A stretch of DNA of 64,000 bases from the NCBI GenBank assembly GCA_963977525.1, contig CAXBPC010000007.1:80640-144639 (forward strand). The letters run 5' to 3'. Below, piece after piece: positions 25,683-33,824 of this stretch (the first letter of the stretch is position 1; every line of letters begins with the position of its first letter). Source of the DNA: Ancylomarina sp963977525 (GTDB lineage Bacteria > Bacteroidota > Bacteroidia > Bacteroidales > Marinifilaceae). Both the position numbers and the translations under genes were made by a program. The notes under the pieces were generated by a model, which did not search any database, was not told the DNA's origin, and saw only the letters and a list, made by a program, of their open reading frames with translations.

Positions 25683-26699
25683 TTAAAATTCGATAATTGT
25701 ATTCCAGTTATGCTTGTCTTCAACAGTTCCGTACTGAATACCACGAAGTGTTTCATACAATTTTAAACTTGTTTTACCAGCCTCATCACTATAGAAATAA
25801 TCGACCTTCTTGTCAGCATCAACAATCTTACGAATTGGAGAAATAACAGCAGCAGTACCACAAGCACCAGCTTCAGTAAAGTCAGCTAGTTCTGTAACCT
25901 CAATTGGTCTACGCTCTACAGTCATACCCATATCTTCAGCAATCTGACACAAACTTTTGTTTGTAATAGATGGCAAAATAGAGTTTGATTTTGGAGTCAC
26001 ATAAGAGTTTCCTTTAATTCCGAAGAAGTTAGCAGGTCCACACTCGTCAATATATTTCTTTTCCTTAGCATCTAAGAACAATACTGCAGAATATCCCTCA
26101 GCGTGAGCACGAGATCCACCTCTTAATGACGAAGCATAGTTACCACCAACTTTAATAGTACCTGTTCCTTGTGGAGCAGCACGATCGTACTCGCGGTAAA
26201 TCACATAGTCAGTTGGCTTGAAACCTTCTTTGAAATATGGTCCTACAGGCATTACGAATACAGCAAATGTATATTCTGGAGCTGGACTTACACCAACTTG
26301 AGCACCATTACCAAAAAGAACTGGACGAATATAAAGAGAAGCACCTGACTCATATGGAGGAACCCATCTTTCATTCAGTTTGATTGCTTTGATTACAGCT
26401 TCTTCGAACAATTCAAGAGGCATTTCAGCCATCATGATACCATTAGATGAATTCTGAAGACGTTTCCCATTCTCACCGATACGGAATACTCTTACTTTTC
26501 CATCAGGACCTCTGAATGCTTTTAAACCTTCGAATGCTTGTTGTCCGTAGTGTAAGCCTGTTGCAGCAATATGTACATTTACTTGATCAGATGAAGAAAT
26601 TTCTAATTCTCCCCATTTTCCATCACGGTAGTTACAACGCACATTGTAATCAGTTTTAGTATAACCAAAACCAAATTTAGACCAGTCAATATTTTCCAT
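25683..26699 (-). CDS. ilvE: Branched-chain amino acid aminotransferase
   Basis: The 338-residue fold-type IV PLP enzyme transaminates leucine, isoleucine and valine. The PLP lysine lies in GTIKVGGNYASSL. Other family motifs are GLHYGQQAFEGLKAFRG, YIRPVLFGNGAQVGV and the C-terminal EAGACGTAAVISPI. Its length fits the BCAT group with an N-terminal small domain. It is downstream of the DUF2797 gene but likely has its own promoter (TATCTTTG at 26786-26779). Confidence 0.95.
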   Translation of the reverse strand: MENIDWSKFGFGYTKTDYNVRCNYRDGKWGELEISSSDQVNVHIAATGLHYGQQAFEGLKAFRGPDGKVRVFRIGENGKRLQNSSNGIMMAEMPLELFEEAVIKAIKLNERWVPPYESGASLYIRPVLFGNGAQVGVSPAPEYTFAVFVMPVGPYFKEGFKPTDYVIYREYDRAAPQGTGTIKVGGNYASSLRGGSRAHAEGYSAVLFLDAKEKKYIDECGPANFFGIKGNSYVTPKSNSILPSITNKSLCQIAEDMGMTVERRPIEVTELADFTEAGACGTAAVISPIRKIVDADKKVDYFYSDEAGKTSLKLYETLRGIQYGTVEDKHNWNTIIEF

Positions 26700-26778
26700 T
26701 TTACTTCAGAATTTTACGATTAGTAAAGGATGTTTATTGTGTTTTGTTTTGTTTTGTTTAAGTATCAAATACTCAAGA

Positions 26779-26786
26779 CAAAGATA
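26779..26786 (-). promoter_or_regulatory. Possible -7 element for ilvE
   Basis: TATCTTTG on the minus strand is a perfect Bacteroidota -7 element about 80 bases before the ilvE start. No well-spaced -33 TTTG is seen. Confidence 0.5.
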
Positions 26787-26830
26787 TCAAGAAATTTGAT
26801 CTTTTTACCTTCAATTTATCTGATTTTTAT

Positions 26831-27634
26831 CTATTCTACTTTCAATTCAACAAAATATCCGTTGTGTTTTCGAATATTCATAACTTTCCCACCTTCGAAC
26901 ATTAAGTATTGTCCTTTTATTCCCTTTAACTCTCCTTCGTAGGTATCAAGTTTATCAAAACTGAGACTCGTTACTTTTTCAGGATATTCCTGTACAGGAT
27001 AATTAAGCTCACAGACTTCTTCTTCGGTATTTATATATTGTTGTAATTCCGGATGAAGTAGAGCAGCCGCTTTTTCTTTCTCAGCTTTCAAATCAACAGA
27101 GGCCTCTCCTTCATTTTTAAGCATGGCTCTCCAATTCGTTTTATCTGCAAAATACTCTTTTAAGGCTACCTCAATAACACCAGCAATATGACGATTCGGA
27201 GTTTTTGCAAGCTTAATGGCACGAACGGCTCCTTGATCTATCCATCGAGTTGGAATTTGCGTTTCGCGCGTTACTCCAACCTTTAAATTACTTGAGAAGG
27301 CAAGATAAACGTAGTGAGGTTTTAAAGAATGTTCCTTAGACCATTCTATATCTCGGGAAATTCCTAAGTGAGTTTCATCTAACTCAGGCTTCATGATACT
27401 AGCATCGGTCTGAGGTAAACTTGTGAAACAGGTATAACAATGTCCTTGGGAAAAGGAAGTTTTAGTTTTTTTACCACAATGCACACAATTGATTTGGTGT
27501 TGATAAGCCCAAGTCAGCTTTTTACCAATAAGCGTATTCATATCAACTAAATCATCACCTATAGGAAGTTCATATGTAATAACATCCTTTAGCTGAGTTC
27601 GCATTTTCAGTAAATTCCCTTTGTATAGCATCAT
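26831..27634 (-). CDS. DUF2797 family protein
   Basis: The 267-residue protein matches the DUF2797 family, with an N-terminal zinc-ribbon-like region (CVHCGKK...GHCYTCF) and a GIY-YIG-like central part (HYVYLAFSSNLKVGVTRETQIPTRWIDQGA). That YVY/VGVT arrangement suggests a nuclease-related fold, but the family function is not established. Two adjacent methionines at 27634 and 27631 are equivalent starts. It is upstream of ilvE and downstream of a TlpA-like thioredoxin. Confidence 0.82.
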   Translation of the reverse strand: MMLYKGNLLKMRTQLKDVITYELPIGDDLVDMNTLIGKKLTWAYQHQINCVHCGKKTKTSFSQGHCYTCFTSLPQTDASIMKPELDETHLGISRDIEWSKEHSLKPHYVYLAFSSNLKVGVTRETQIPTRWIDQGAVRAIKLAKTPNRHIAGVIEVALKEYFADKTNWRAMLKNEGEASVDLKAEKEKAAALLHPELQQYINTEEEVCELNYPVQEYPEKVTSLSFDKLDTYEGELKGIKGQYLMFEGGKVMNIRKHNGYFVELKVE

Positions 27635-27667
27635 TCCGTAGTGTAAAACAAGTTTGTTCTTATTTAT

Positions 27668-28177
27668 CTATTCCTTTAAAGCCTTTTCAATAATTTCCAT
27701 CATCTCATTAAGCTCTTTTTGTGAAAAGCCTTTTGCTTGAAAAATGATCTTTCCTTCTTTATTGATAATGTAGTTCCTAGGTATGTATTTCTCGGCATAC
27801 TTCGAATATATCTGACGTTTAGGATCAGCTGCAATCGGGAAAGAAAATTTCTTCTTTGACTGAAATTTCTTCAGCTCAGCAACTGTATGCTGGCGTCCAA
27901 TAGAAATCAATTTAAAATTCTCATTTTTAAAACGAGGCCAAAGTTGTTTTTCCAATTCAGGCAGTTCTTTCATACAAGGTCCACACCATGTAGCAAAGAA
28001 ATTTACAAGTACAACTTTTCCTTTCATATCAGAGAGCTTAAATAGCTCACCATCCAAACTCATCACCTTAAAATCTGGTGCTGTTTGCCCTTTTTTTGTT
28101 CTATCCCCGTCGCTTTCAACAGCCCATAAGCTCGTTGCTAAAACTAAGGCCAATAATATTAATGTCAATCTCTTCAT
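27668..28177 (-). CDS. TlpA-like secreted thioredoxin-fold protein
   Basis: The 169-residue protein has a signal peptide (LTLILLALVLATSLWA) and a thioredoxin/AhpC-TSA domain with the active site FFATWCGPCMKELPELEK. TlpA/ResA-type proteins reduce disulfides in the envelope, for example in cytochrome c maturation or repair of exported proteins. The usual PRNYIINKEGKI beta strand with cis-proline is present. Adjacent genes do not narrow the role. Confidence 0.9.
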   Translation of the reverse strand: MKRLTLILLALVLATSLWAVESDGDRTKKGQTAPDFKVMSLDGELFKLSDMKGKVVLVNFFATWCGPCMKELPELEKQLWPRFKNENFKLISIGRQHTVAELKKFQSKKKFSFPIAADPKRQIYSKYAEKYIPRNYIINKEGKIIFQAKGFSQKELNEMMEIIEKALKE

Positions 28178-28216
28178 TAGTCAGTTATTTAGTTGTATCG
28201 TGATCGGTTTATATTC

Positions 28217-29473
28217 TTATTGAAGAAGATCGTCGGTTACATCAACAATCTTATAAAGTTTATCTGATCGACGAATAACAGTATCGAGAGCAATAGAGAA
28301 ACTATCGCCTTTCACAGCTTTTTCAACTGATTTCAAATCTACACGAATTTCTTCAATAGTGGTTTCAACTACTCCAGTAGTTGGGCCTGTAATCAGGATT
28401 TTATCGCCAACACTCAACTCCTGAGATTCTAACAAGAACTCTGCAACTTTAATCTTGTTAAAATAGTTGGTTCCTTTTCCAATCAACATTTTACGCTTAG
28501 TTGCACGATTACCATATTCAGAACTCCACTCTCCTAGCTTTTGTCCCATATAGTAACCATCCCAGAAACCTCGGTTGAAAACCGTAGACAATTCTTCTTT
28601 CCAAACCGCTATTTTCTCTTCACCATAACTACCATCTAAATAAGCGTCAACAGCTTCGCTATAGCAACTCAATACGGTTTTTACATATTCAGGAGAGCGA
28701 GCTCGGCCTTCAAACTTAAGCACACGAACTCCCGCATCTATTAATTTATTTACAAAACCAATGGTACACAAGTCTTTTGGCGACATGATATATTGGTTAT
28801 CAATCTCCAATTCATTACCCGTTTCCTTCTCTGTAACTGTATAAGCTTTTCGGCAAGTTTGCATACAAGCACCACGATTGGCTGATGATGATTTCTCATG
28901 AAGACTCAAGTAGCATTTTCCAGAAACAGCCATGCACAAGGCACCATGAGCAAACATTTCAATCTGAACCAATTCTCCCTTAGGTCCACGAATATCTTGC
29001 TTAACGATTTGATGATAAATACTAGCCACCTGATCCAAATTTAATTCACGAGCTAACACAACAACATCGGCAAACTGAGAATAAAACTTCACCGACTCGA
29101 TATTGGTAATATTACATTGTGTTGAAATATGAACTTCAACATCGATAGATCGAGCATAAAGAATCACAGATACATCAGCAGCAATTATGGCTGTAACCCC
29201 ATTCTCCTTTGCTGAATCAATCACCTCATGCATCAAATTCATCTCATTATCATACAAAACCGTATTCACAGTCAAGTATGTCTTCACCTCATTCTCTTTG
29301 CAGATCTTTACGATCTCACGAAGATCATCTTTAGTGAAGTTATTCGACGATCGAGCACGCATGTTCAATTGCTCAATTCCAAAATAAATGGAATTAGCTC
29401 CTCCCTGAATAGCAGCCATTAAGGATTCATATGATCCAACAGGTGCCATTAATTCTATATCTGTTCGCTTCAT
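28217..29473 (-). CDS. Peptidase U32 family protein (TrhP/RlhA-like RNA hydroxylation factor)
   Basis: The 418-residue protein belongs to the U32 family, with APVGSYESLMAAIQGGANSIYFG at the N-terminus and the conserved cysteine cluster in GKCYLSLHEKS...NRGACMQTCRKAY. These cysteines bind an iron-sulfur cluster in characterised members. Family members TrhP (YegQ) and RlhA make 5-hydroxyuridine in tRNA or hydroxycytidine in 23S rRNA using prephenate-derived material. The length and C-terminal beta domain fit the TrhP-like group better, but I cannot exclude RlhA or the UbiU/V side of the family. The old label protease or collagenase is not supported. Confidence 0.82.
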   Translation of the reverse strand: MKRTDIELMAPVGSYESLMAAIQGGANSIYFGIEQLNMRARSSNNFTKDDLREIVKICKENEVKTYLTVNTVLYDNEMNLMHEVIDSAKENGVTAIIAADVSVILYARSIDVEVHISTQCNITNIESVKFYSQFADVVVLARELNLDQVASIYHQIVKQDIRGPKGELVQIEMFAHGALCMAVSGKCYLSLHEKSSSANRGACMQTCRKAYTVTEKETGNELEIDNQYIMSPKDLCTIGFVNKLIDAGVRVLKFEGRARSPEYVKTVLSCYSEAVDAYLDGSYGEEKIAVWKEELSTVFNRGFWDGYYMGQKLGEWSSEYGNRATKRKMLIGKGTNYFNKIKVAEFLLESQELSVGDKILITGPTTGVVETTIEEIRVDLKSVEKAVKGDSFSIALDTVIRRSDKLYKIVDVTDDLLQ

Positions 29474-30135
29474 GAATTTTCAATATGAACGATCAGGCTT
29501 TGTTCCTGATTGTTGTGGAAAGGTAGTCACGAGAATTATGCAATTCATCAATACCTTTAGTTAAAGTTTATTAATCTGAACCAGTTACTTACAATAACAA
29601 ATAGTTTCACTAAAGGTGCTGAATTCCTGATTTTCAGCAAAAGTAATCTTTATCAGGCACTCATGCAAAATATTAAAAGAAAGACAAGTCTTTTATTTTC
29701 ACGTAAAGCTCACAGCTATATTTGCTTAAAGCTGACAAATATTGTACTTTCGCCGTCAGCTATTAATTGATTCACGGGATTATCATCTTCCTTATTCACA
29801 TTCGTTGAAGTTTATTATAGGAAATAACCCCACTTCCGTGCAATATAACGGAACCTTATTGAAATGTATTCGTCCAAATATGTAGGACATATATCTTCAC
29901 TATTGTTTTTTACTGATAGCTTTTTAGAATTGTTTTCAAAACGACTTTTGAGACAGTGAGATTTTCACCTTAATTTTATAGATGAAAAGCCTCTTTGCCT
30001 CATTACAACTCGTTTATTATTAAAACAATTTACAACAAATAGCTTCAGATATTCTGGCTAAAATCGAATAGGAATAGCGATTGATTATCTGACGAGTAAT
30101 TGAATACGTTTACAACTAAAAACATATTTTTTTCG
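29474..30135. other. 660-bp gene-free region with a promoter, possible leader or small RNA
   Basis: No credible protein gene is present on either strand. A plausible plus-strand promoter consists of TTTG (29721-29724), a 20-bp spacer and TACTTTCG (29745-29752). It would leave a leader of nearly 380 bases before the KamA-like gene. Near its ends CGTCAG (29754-29759) can pair with CTGACG (30089-30094), and CTTATTC (29791-29797) with GAATAGG (30066-30072). A short dyad TTCCGT/ACGGAA lies at 29834-29853. These hints fit a structured leader or separate RNA, but none is a recognised family. Confidence 0.35.
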
Positions 30136-31410
30136 ATGAAGTATAAAGTTTATACACAAAAGACCTTTAAAAATATCCCTCAGATACAGAAATTGACAAC
30201 TGCACAGATATTTGATATTGAGGTTTTGGGGGAGATTTTTCCCTTTAAGGTAAACAACTATGTGGTTGATGAGTTGATAGATTGGGATAACTTCAGCGAG
30301 GATCCTATTTTTCGTTTAACTTTCCCTCAAAAAGGGATGCTTTCAACAAAATATTTCGATAAGATGGCGCAGCTTATACAAGCTAAAGCTACTTCAAAAG
30401 AAATTACAAAAGCATCAAACGAAATCAGATTAACATTAAACCCCAACCCTTCGGGACAAGCAAATAACTTACCTGAGTTGAATGGCGAAAAGCTAATGGG
30501 TGCTCAGCATAAGTACAAGGAAACCATGCTGTTTTTCCCTACTCAGGGACAAACCTGCCATGCCTACTGTACTTTCTGTTTCCGATGGCCACAGTTTACC
30601 AATTTAGAAGGCTTAAAGTTTGCCATGAAGGAAATCGATCTTGTTGTTGCTTATCTGCAAGAGCATGACGAGATTACAGATTTATTATTCACGGGTGGTG
30701 ATCCGATGATTATGAAATCAAAAGTTTTCAAGGCGTATATCGATGCAATTCTTGAAGCTGATCTTCCAAATCTAAAAACCATACGTATTGGCTCAAAGAC
30801 ATTGGCTTACTGGCCATATCGATATACTAAAGACGATGATGCTAAAGAGCTTCTTGATGTGTTTAGATCGATTACTGATGCTGGACTAAGTCTATCATTT
30901 ATGGCACACTTCAATCATGTTAGTGAATTGAAAACTGCCGCTGTTGCCATTGCAACTAAAGCTATTCGCGAAACAGGTGCAGTTATCAGAACTCAGTCTC
31001 CTTTACTAAGACACTTGAATGACGATGCTGACATGTGGGCAAATATGTGGCGTAAACAAGTAGATATGGGAATGATTCCTTACTATATGTTTATGGCTCG
31101 TGAGACAGGTGCTCAGGAGTATTTTGGTTTAACACTTGAAGAGGCTTGGAATATATTTCGCGATGCTTATTCACAAGTGAGTGGTATTTGCCGTACTGTA
31201 CGAGGACCAGTTATGTCTGCAAATCCTGGTAAAGTTCAGGTTTTAGGTATTACTGAGATTAATGGCGAAAAACAATATGCTCTTAATTTCTTGCAAGGAC
31301 GAAATCCTAAATGGGTGGGACAACCATTCTTTGCAAAATACAACGATAAAGCACTTTGGTTAAGCGATCTTGAACCTGCATTTGCAGATAAGTTCATGTT
31401 CGAAGATTAA
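30136..31410 (+). CDS. KamA-family radical SAM protein, not a canonical lysine 2,3-aminomutase
   Basis: The start is placed at 30136 (MKYKVYTQKTF, 424 residues). The radical SAM cluster motif CHAYCTFCFRW is present near residues 141-148, followed by a FTGGDPMI SAM-binding strand, and the general layout is that of the lysine 2,3-aminomutase family. The PLP-lysine motif of true KamA (DAPGGGGK, seen in the enzyme at 45646) is replaced by SANPGKVQV, and the aspartates that hold lysine are not evident. The substrate is therefore uncertain. It lies alone between a long non-coding region and a strong terminator, 14 kb from the lysine cluster. Confidence 0.82.
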   Translation: MKYKVYTQKTFKNIPQIQKLTTAQIFDIEVLGEIFPFKVNNYVVDELIDWDNFSEDPIFRLTFPQKGMLSTKYFDKMAQLIQAKATSKEITKASNEIRLTLNPNPSGQANNLPELNGEKLMGAQHKYKETMLFFPTQGQTCHAYCTFCFRWPQFTNLEGLKFAMKEIDLVVAYLQEHDEITDLLFTGGDPMIMKSKVFKAYIDAILEADLPNLKTIRIGSKTLAYWPYRYTKDDDAKELLDVFRSITDAGLSLSFMAHFNHVSELKTAAVAIATKAIRETGAVIRTQSPLLRHLNDDADMWANMWRKQVDMGMIPYYMFMARETGAQEYFGLTLEEAWNIFRDAYSQVSGICRTVRGPVMSANPGKVQVLGITEINGEKQYALNFLQGRNPKWVGQPFFAKYNDKALWLSDLEPAFADKFMFED

Positions 31411-31430
31411 TCGAAACTCATATAAAACAG

Positions 31431-31462
31431 AAAGCCATCGCTCTTTATAGAGCGATGGCTTT
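31431..31462. terminator. Strong bidirectional terminator between the KamA-like gene and the helicase-like gene
   Basis: AAAGCCATCGCTCT pairs perfectly with AGAGCGATGGCTTT around TTAT, between two convergent genes. Confidence 0.92.
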
Positions 31463-31485
31463 TATATTTTCAGAATATTTACTTT

Positions 31486-32127
31486 CTATTCCTGGCTTTC
31501 TTCTTTGCTAGTCTCTTCCTTTATTTCCACAATCTCAGGAGCAATCATATAATATTCCAGATAGTCGTTTATTCTCACATTCATCTCCGTGGTGAAAACA
31601 ATACGCTGAGCGTCAGGAGTACTCGTTGTTAATCGATCTATCTGAGATGTAATTTCATGTTTAAACACAGCGTATCCATCGTCGACAATATACATTTTTA
31701 AACCATTCAGGTTCATTCCCGAATTGGAATAAAGTTCATTTAAGAACTTAGCTGGCCCAATTAGCACATCGCAACCGGCATAGACTCTGTCGCGTTGCTT
31801 AAGCATATGCTCACCCTGAAAAACGGCAAATACACGTAAGTCGGTATGTTCAGCTAATAGGTCGAACTGCTCTTTCATGGCCTCTGCTTTCGCTCTATCT
31901 TCCACAACGATTAAAGCTCTAGGAACATCCTCAAGAGCTTCTTTCAGTTGCTGAATAACGGTAATAACAATGGCAGTGGTTTTACCTGATTGCTCAGGAG
32001 CAATAAACAGACAGTCACGCCCACTTTTCATCTTGCCAATTGTCTTTTTTTGTATAGGTGTCGGCTTTTCAAAACCCTCTTGTTCAAGGGCAATTGTTAG
32101 CTGTTCGTCGAGTTTCTTTAAAAACAT
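31486..32127 (-). CDS. Single-domain DEAD-box helicase-like protein with degenerate motifs
   Basis: The 213-residue protein is homologous to the first RecA-like domain of DEAD-box RNA helicases: a Q motif (GFEKPTPIQ) is followed by an ATP-binding region. The second RecA domain is absent. Catalytic motifs have changed: motif I reads APEQSGKT (residues 43-50) without the usual T-G, motif II reads VDDGY (DEAD is lost), and motif III SAT is TTE. Lysine and threonine of the P-loop persist. It probably binds RNA or a helicase partner rather than unwinding, but this is inference. The frame is intact, so it is not an obvious pseudogene. Confidence 0.75.
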   Translation of the reverse strand: MFLKKLDEQLTIALEQEGFEKPTPIQKKTIGKMKSGRDCLFIAPEQSGKTTAIVITVIQQLKEALEDVPRALIVVEDRAKAEAMKEQFDLLAEHTDLRVFAVFQGEHMLKQRDRVYAGCDVLIGPAKFLNELYSNSGMNLNGLKMYIVDDGYAVFKHEITSQIDRLTTSTPDAQRIVFTTEMNVRINDYLEYYMIAPEIVEIKEETSKEESQE

Positions 32128-32509
32128 ATCTTCTAGTTAATCCGAATCAATAAGCCACAAAGATGGCAATTATCCCTAGCAAAGAGAAATTTAGGAAGAG
32201 AATAGCAAAAAGCAAGTAAAACCTACTAGCTTAAGATCTTACAGTAAGATCATATAATCACTCTTCATTTTCGAATATCTAATTTTACAAAACAATTGAC
32301 TAAAAATATTCTAAATAGACATTATTCTTCATAATACAAATTTACATTAACCTTCTGAAAATCACAGAATAAACTCATAACCAACCCATCTAAACAGAAT
32401 TAATATTTTTTTATTATTCTAAACTTGTATTTAAAAGATACAATTCTTTTTAACTTTAATATATATTATCAAATCACATTATTCTTTTAAAAAACTTAAA
32501 ATTAGTATT
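32128..32509. other. AT-rich intergenic region between divergent genes
   Basis: This 382-base stretch separates two divergently transcribed genes. It is very AT-rich and must hold their promoters, but I see no element that matches the consensus well and no gene. Confidence 0.4.
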
Positions 32510-32986
32510 ATGAGTGTAGAAAATAAAGTTAAAATCGTTTTAACGGAAGAACAAAAAACAGCTATAGCAGGAGGACTAAAAGCTATAAAGGATACTTTAG
32601 AATCGGTTCTTATTAGTTTAACACCTTCAGAAAAGAGAGCCTTATTGAAATTAGGCGATAAATCAATCAGTTTTGTCAATAAATGTTTGATGTATGCAGA
32701 ACAGAAACCTGAATTTGTGCCTAGCTATATAGATAAAAATGAATGGGAAATTGACATGCAGGCCCGAAATGATTTGTCACCTTTCAATGCCGAAATTCAA
32801 GAGTTAAACAGTCTTTTATTAGATACAATAACACTATGTGGCAACGAAGCGTTTCGTCAATCTTTAACCTACTACAACTCGGTAAAGCAGGCAGCAAAAG
32901 ATAATATTCCTGGTGCTAAACCAATTTACGAGGAGTTAAAACAACAGTTCCCAAACCACAAAAAACAAAAAGAAGCAGCTGAATAA
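32510..32986 (+). CDS. Hypothetical small helical protein
   Basis: The 158-residue protein has no signal peptide or membrane segment and looks mostly alpha-helical, with a charged, lysine-rich C-terminus (PNHKKQKEAAE). I recognise no family. The N-terminus (VENKVKIVLTEEQKTAIAGGLKAIKDTLESV) suggests an amphipathic helix pair. It has its own strong downstream terminator and even codon use, so it is probably a real gene. Confidence 0.6.
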   Translation: MSVENKVKIVLTEEQKTAIAGGLKAIKDTLESVLISLTPSEKRALLKLGDKSISFVNKCLMYAEQKPEFVPSYIDKNEWEIDMQARNDLSPFNAEIQELNSLLLDTITLCGNEAFRQSLTYYNSVKQAAKDNIPGAKPIYEELKQQFPNHKKQKEAAE

Positions 32987-33455
32987 TTCTATCGAATTTA
33001 TTTAAAGAACTAGGAAGGGAACCCCTAAAACCAAAGAGAATAATTGGTTTTAGGGATTTTATCATTCTATTTTATAAATCTAAACCCAAAAGTTAGACAT
33101 CGAACTAATACTATAGCCTAAGGCTATTCATTTTTATACGCGGAGTACATCTTATATGTCTCGCGATACTCTTTTTTTATCTTCCGATACTAAATTTTAA
33201 CCGACGAGTACTTCCAGAATGTAAACACCGACTAATTTTTCATCTCAGTTTACTAAAATTTAGTCGATTAGTACACTTTTAGTGTAAAACGAAATACATT
33301 TTAAGTACTGAAGGACATTTGGGATATACCACAATAATATTTTTAGTGAAAAATCTTATGATTTATAATTACTCCTCACATACAACTATCATAATATTTT
33401 ATACTTTTACACACCTGTTAAACATGACATAACTCTAATCTGTAAAATAAGTACT
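32987..33455. other. Intergenic region with terminator, otherwise featureless
   Basis: A terminator lies at 33023-33055. The remaining 400 bases contain loosely repeated CGACTAATT and GATACTAAATTTTA-like words and no gene. The region precedes the truncated leucine-rich-repeat gene and the RAYT element. Confidence 0.4.
33023..33055 (+). terminator. Terminator after the hypothetical gene
   Basis: CCCTAAAACCA pairs perfectly with TGGTTTTAGGG across an 11-base loop, followed by ATTTTAT. Confidence 0.88.
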
Positions 33456-33806
33456 ATGATTAAAACTTTTACCGCAGTAATTCTCCTACTCGTATCCTTT
33501 ACCGTAAAGGCACAAAACATAAACATTCCCGATGCCAATTTTAAAAAGGCATTGGTCGATAATACTGAGATTAATACCGATGGCGATGTGGAAATTTCGG
33601 AAAGTGAGGCTGTTGCATTTACTGTTGGCCTTTATATAAATGGCCTTGAAATTTCAGATTTAACAGGTACTGAATATTTTACAAACCTGACAAATCTAGA
33701 TTGCCAGTTCAACCAGTTAAACTCTGATGGGTCTAAAGACTCCGTCAGGTTTCAAACTAAACTAATTGAAAACATATCAGAGCCCGAAGGACCTGATAGA
33801 GTTTAA
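33456..33806 (+). pseudogene. Truncated secreted leucine-rich-repeat protein, cut by a RAYT-associated repeat
   Basis: The frame begins with a signal peptide (FTAVILLLVSFTVKAQ). The N-cap typical of Bacteroidota internalin-like LRR proteins follows (INIPDANFKKALVDN, then LTGTEYFTNLTNLDCQFNQL). The first repeat is broken after LNSD, where the REP-type repeat at 33720-33803 begins, so the last 25 or so residues are encoded by that repeat. No downstream LRR continuation is present before the transposase. A functional product is unlikely; the gene was probably interrupted by insertion of the REP-RAYT unit. Confidence 0.8.
33720..33803 (+). repeat. REP-type double hairpin, left copy beside the RAYT gene
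   Basis: The 84-base repeat contains two imperfect hairpins. The first is CTGATGGGTCT / AGACTCCGTCAG with a bulge and the second TATCAG...CTGATA. It recurs as a direct copy at 34461-34545 on the other side of the transposase, with a partial copy at 34571-34603. Confidence 0.85.
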
Positions 33807-33824
33807 AATCAAAACCTAAGCAAT

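Noticed and set aside
28217..29473. Collagenase or protease annotation for the U32 gene
   Set aside because: The cysteine cluster and characterised relatives point to RNA hydroxylation rather than proteolysis.
29834..29853. TTCCGT/ACGGAA dyad as a transcription terminator or operator
   Set aside because: The stem is only six bases without a U tract and has no gene ending or starting next to it.
30136..31410. Second lysine 2,3-aminomutase
   Set aside because: The PLP-lysine motif and substrate aspartates of true KamA are not present; only family membership is supported.
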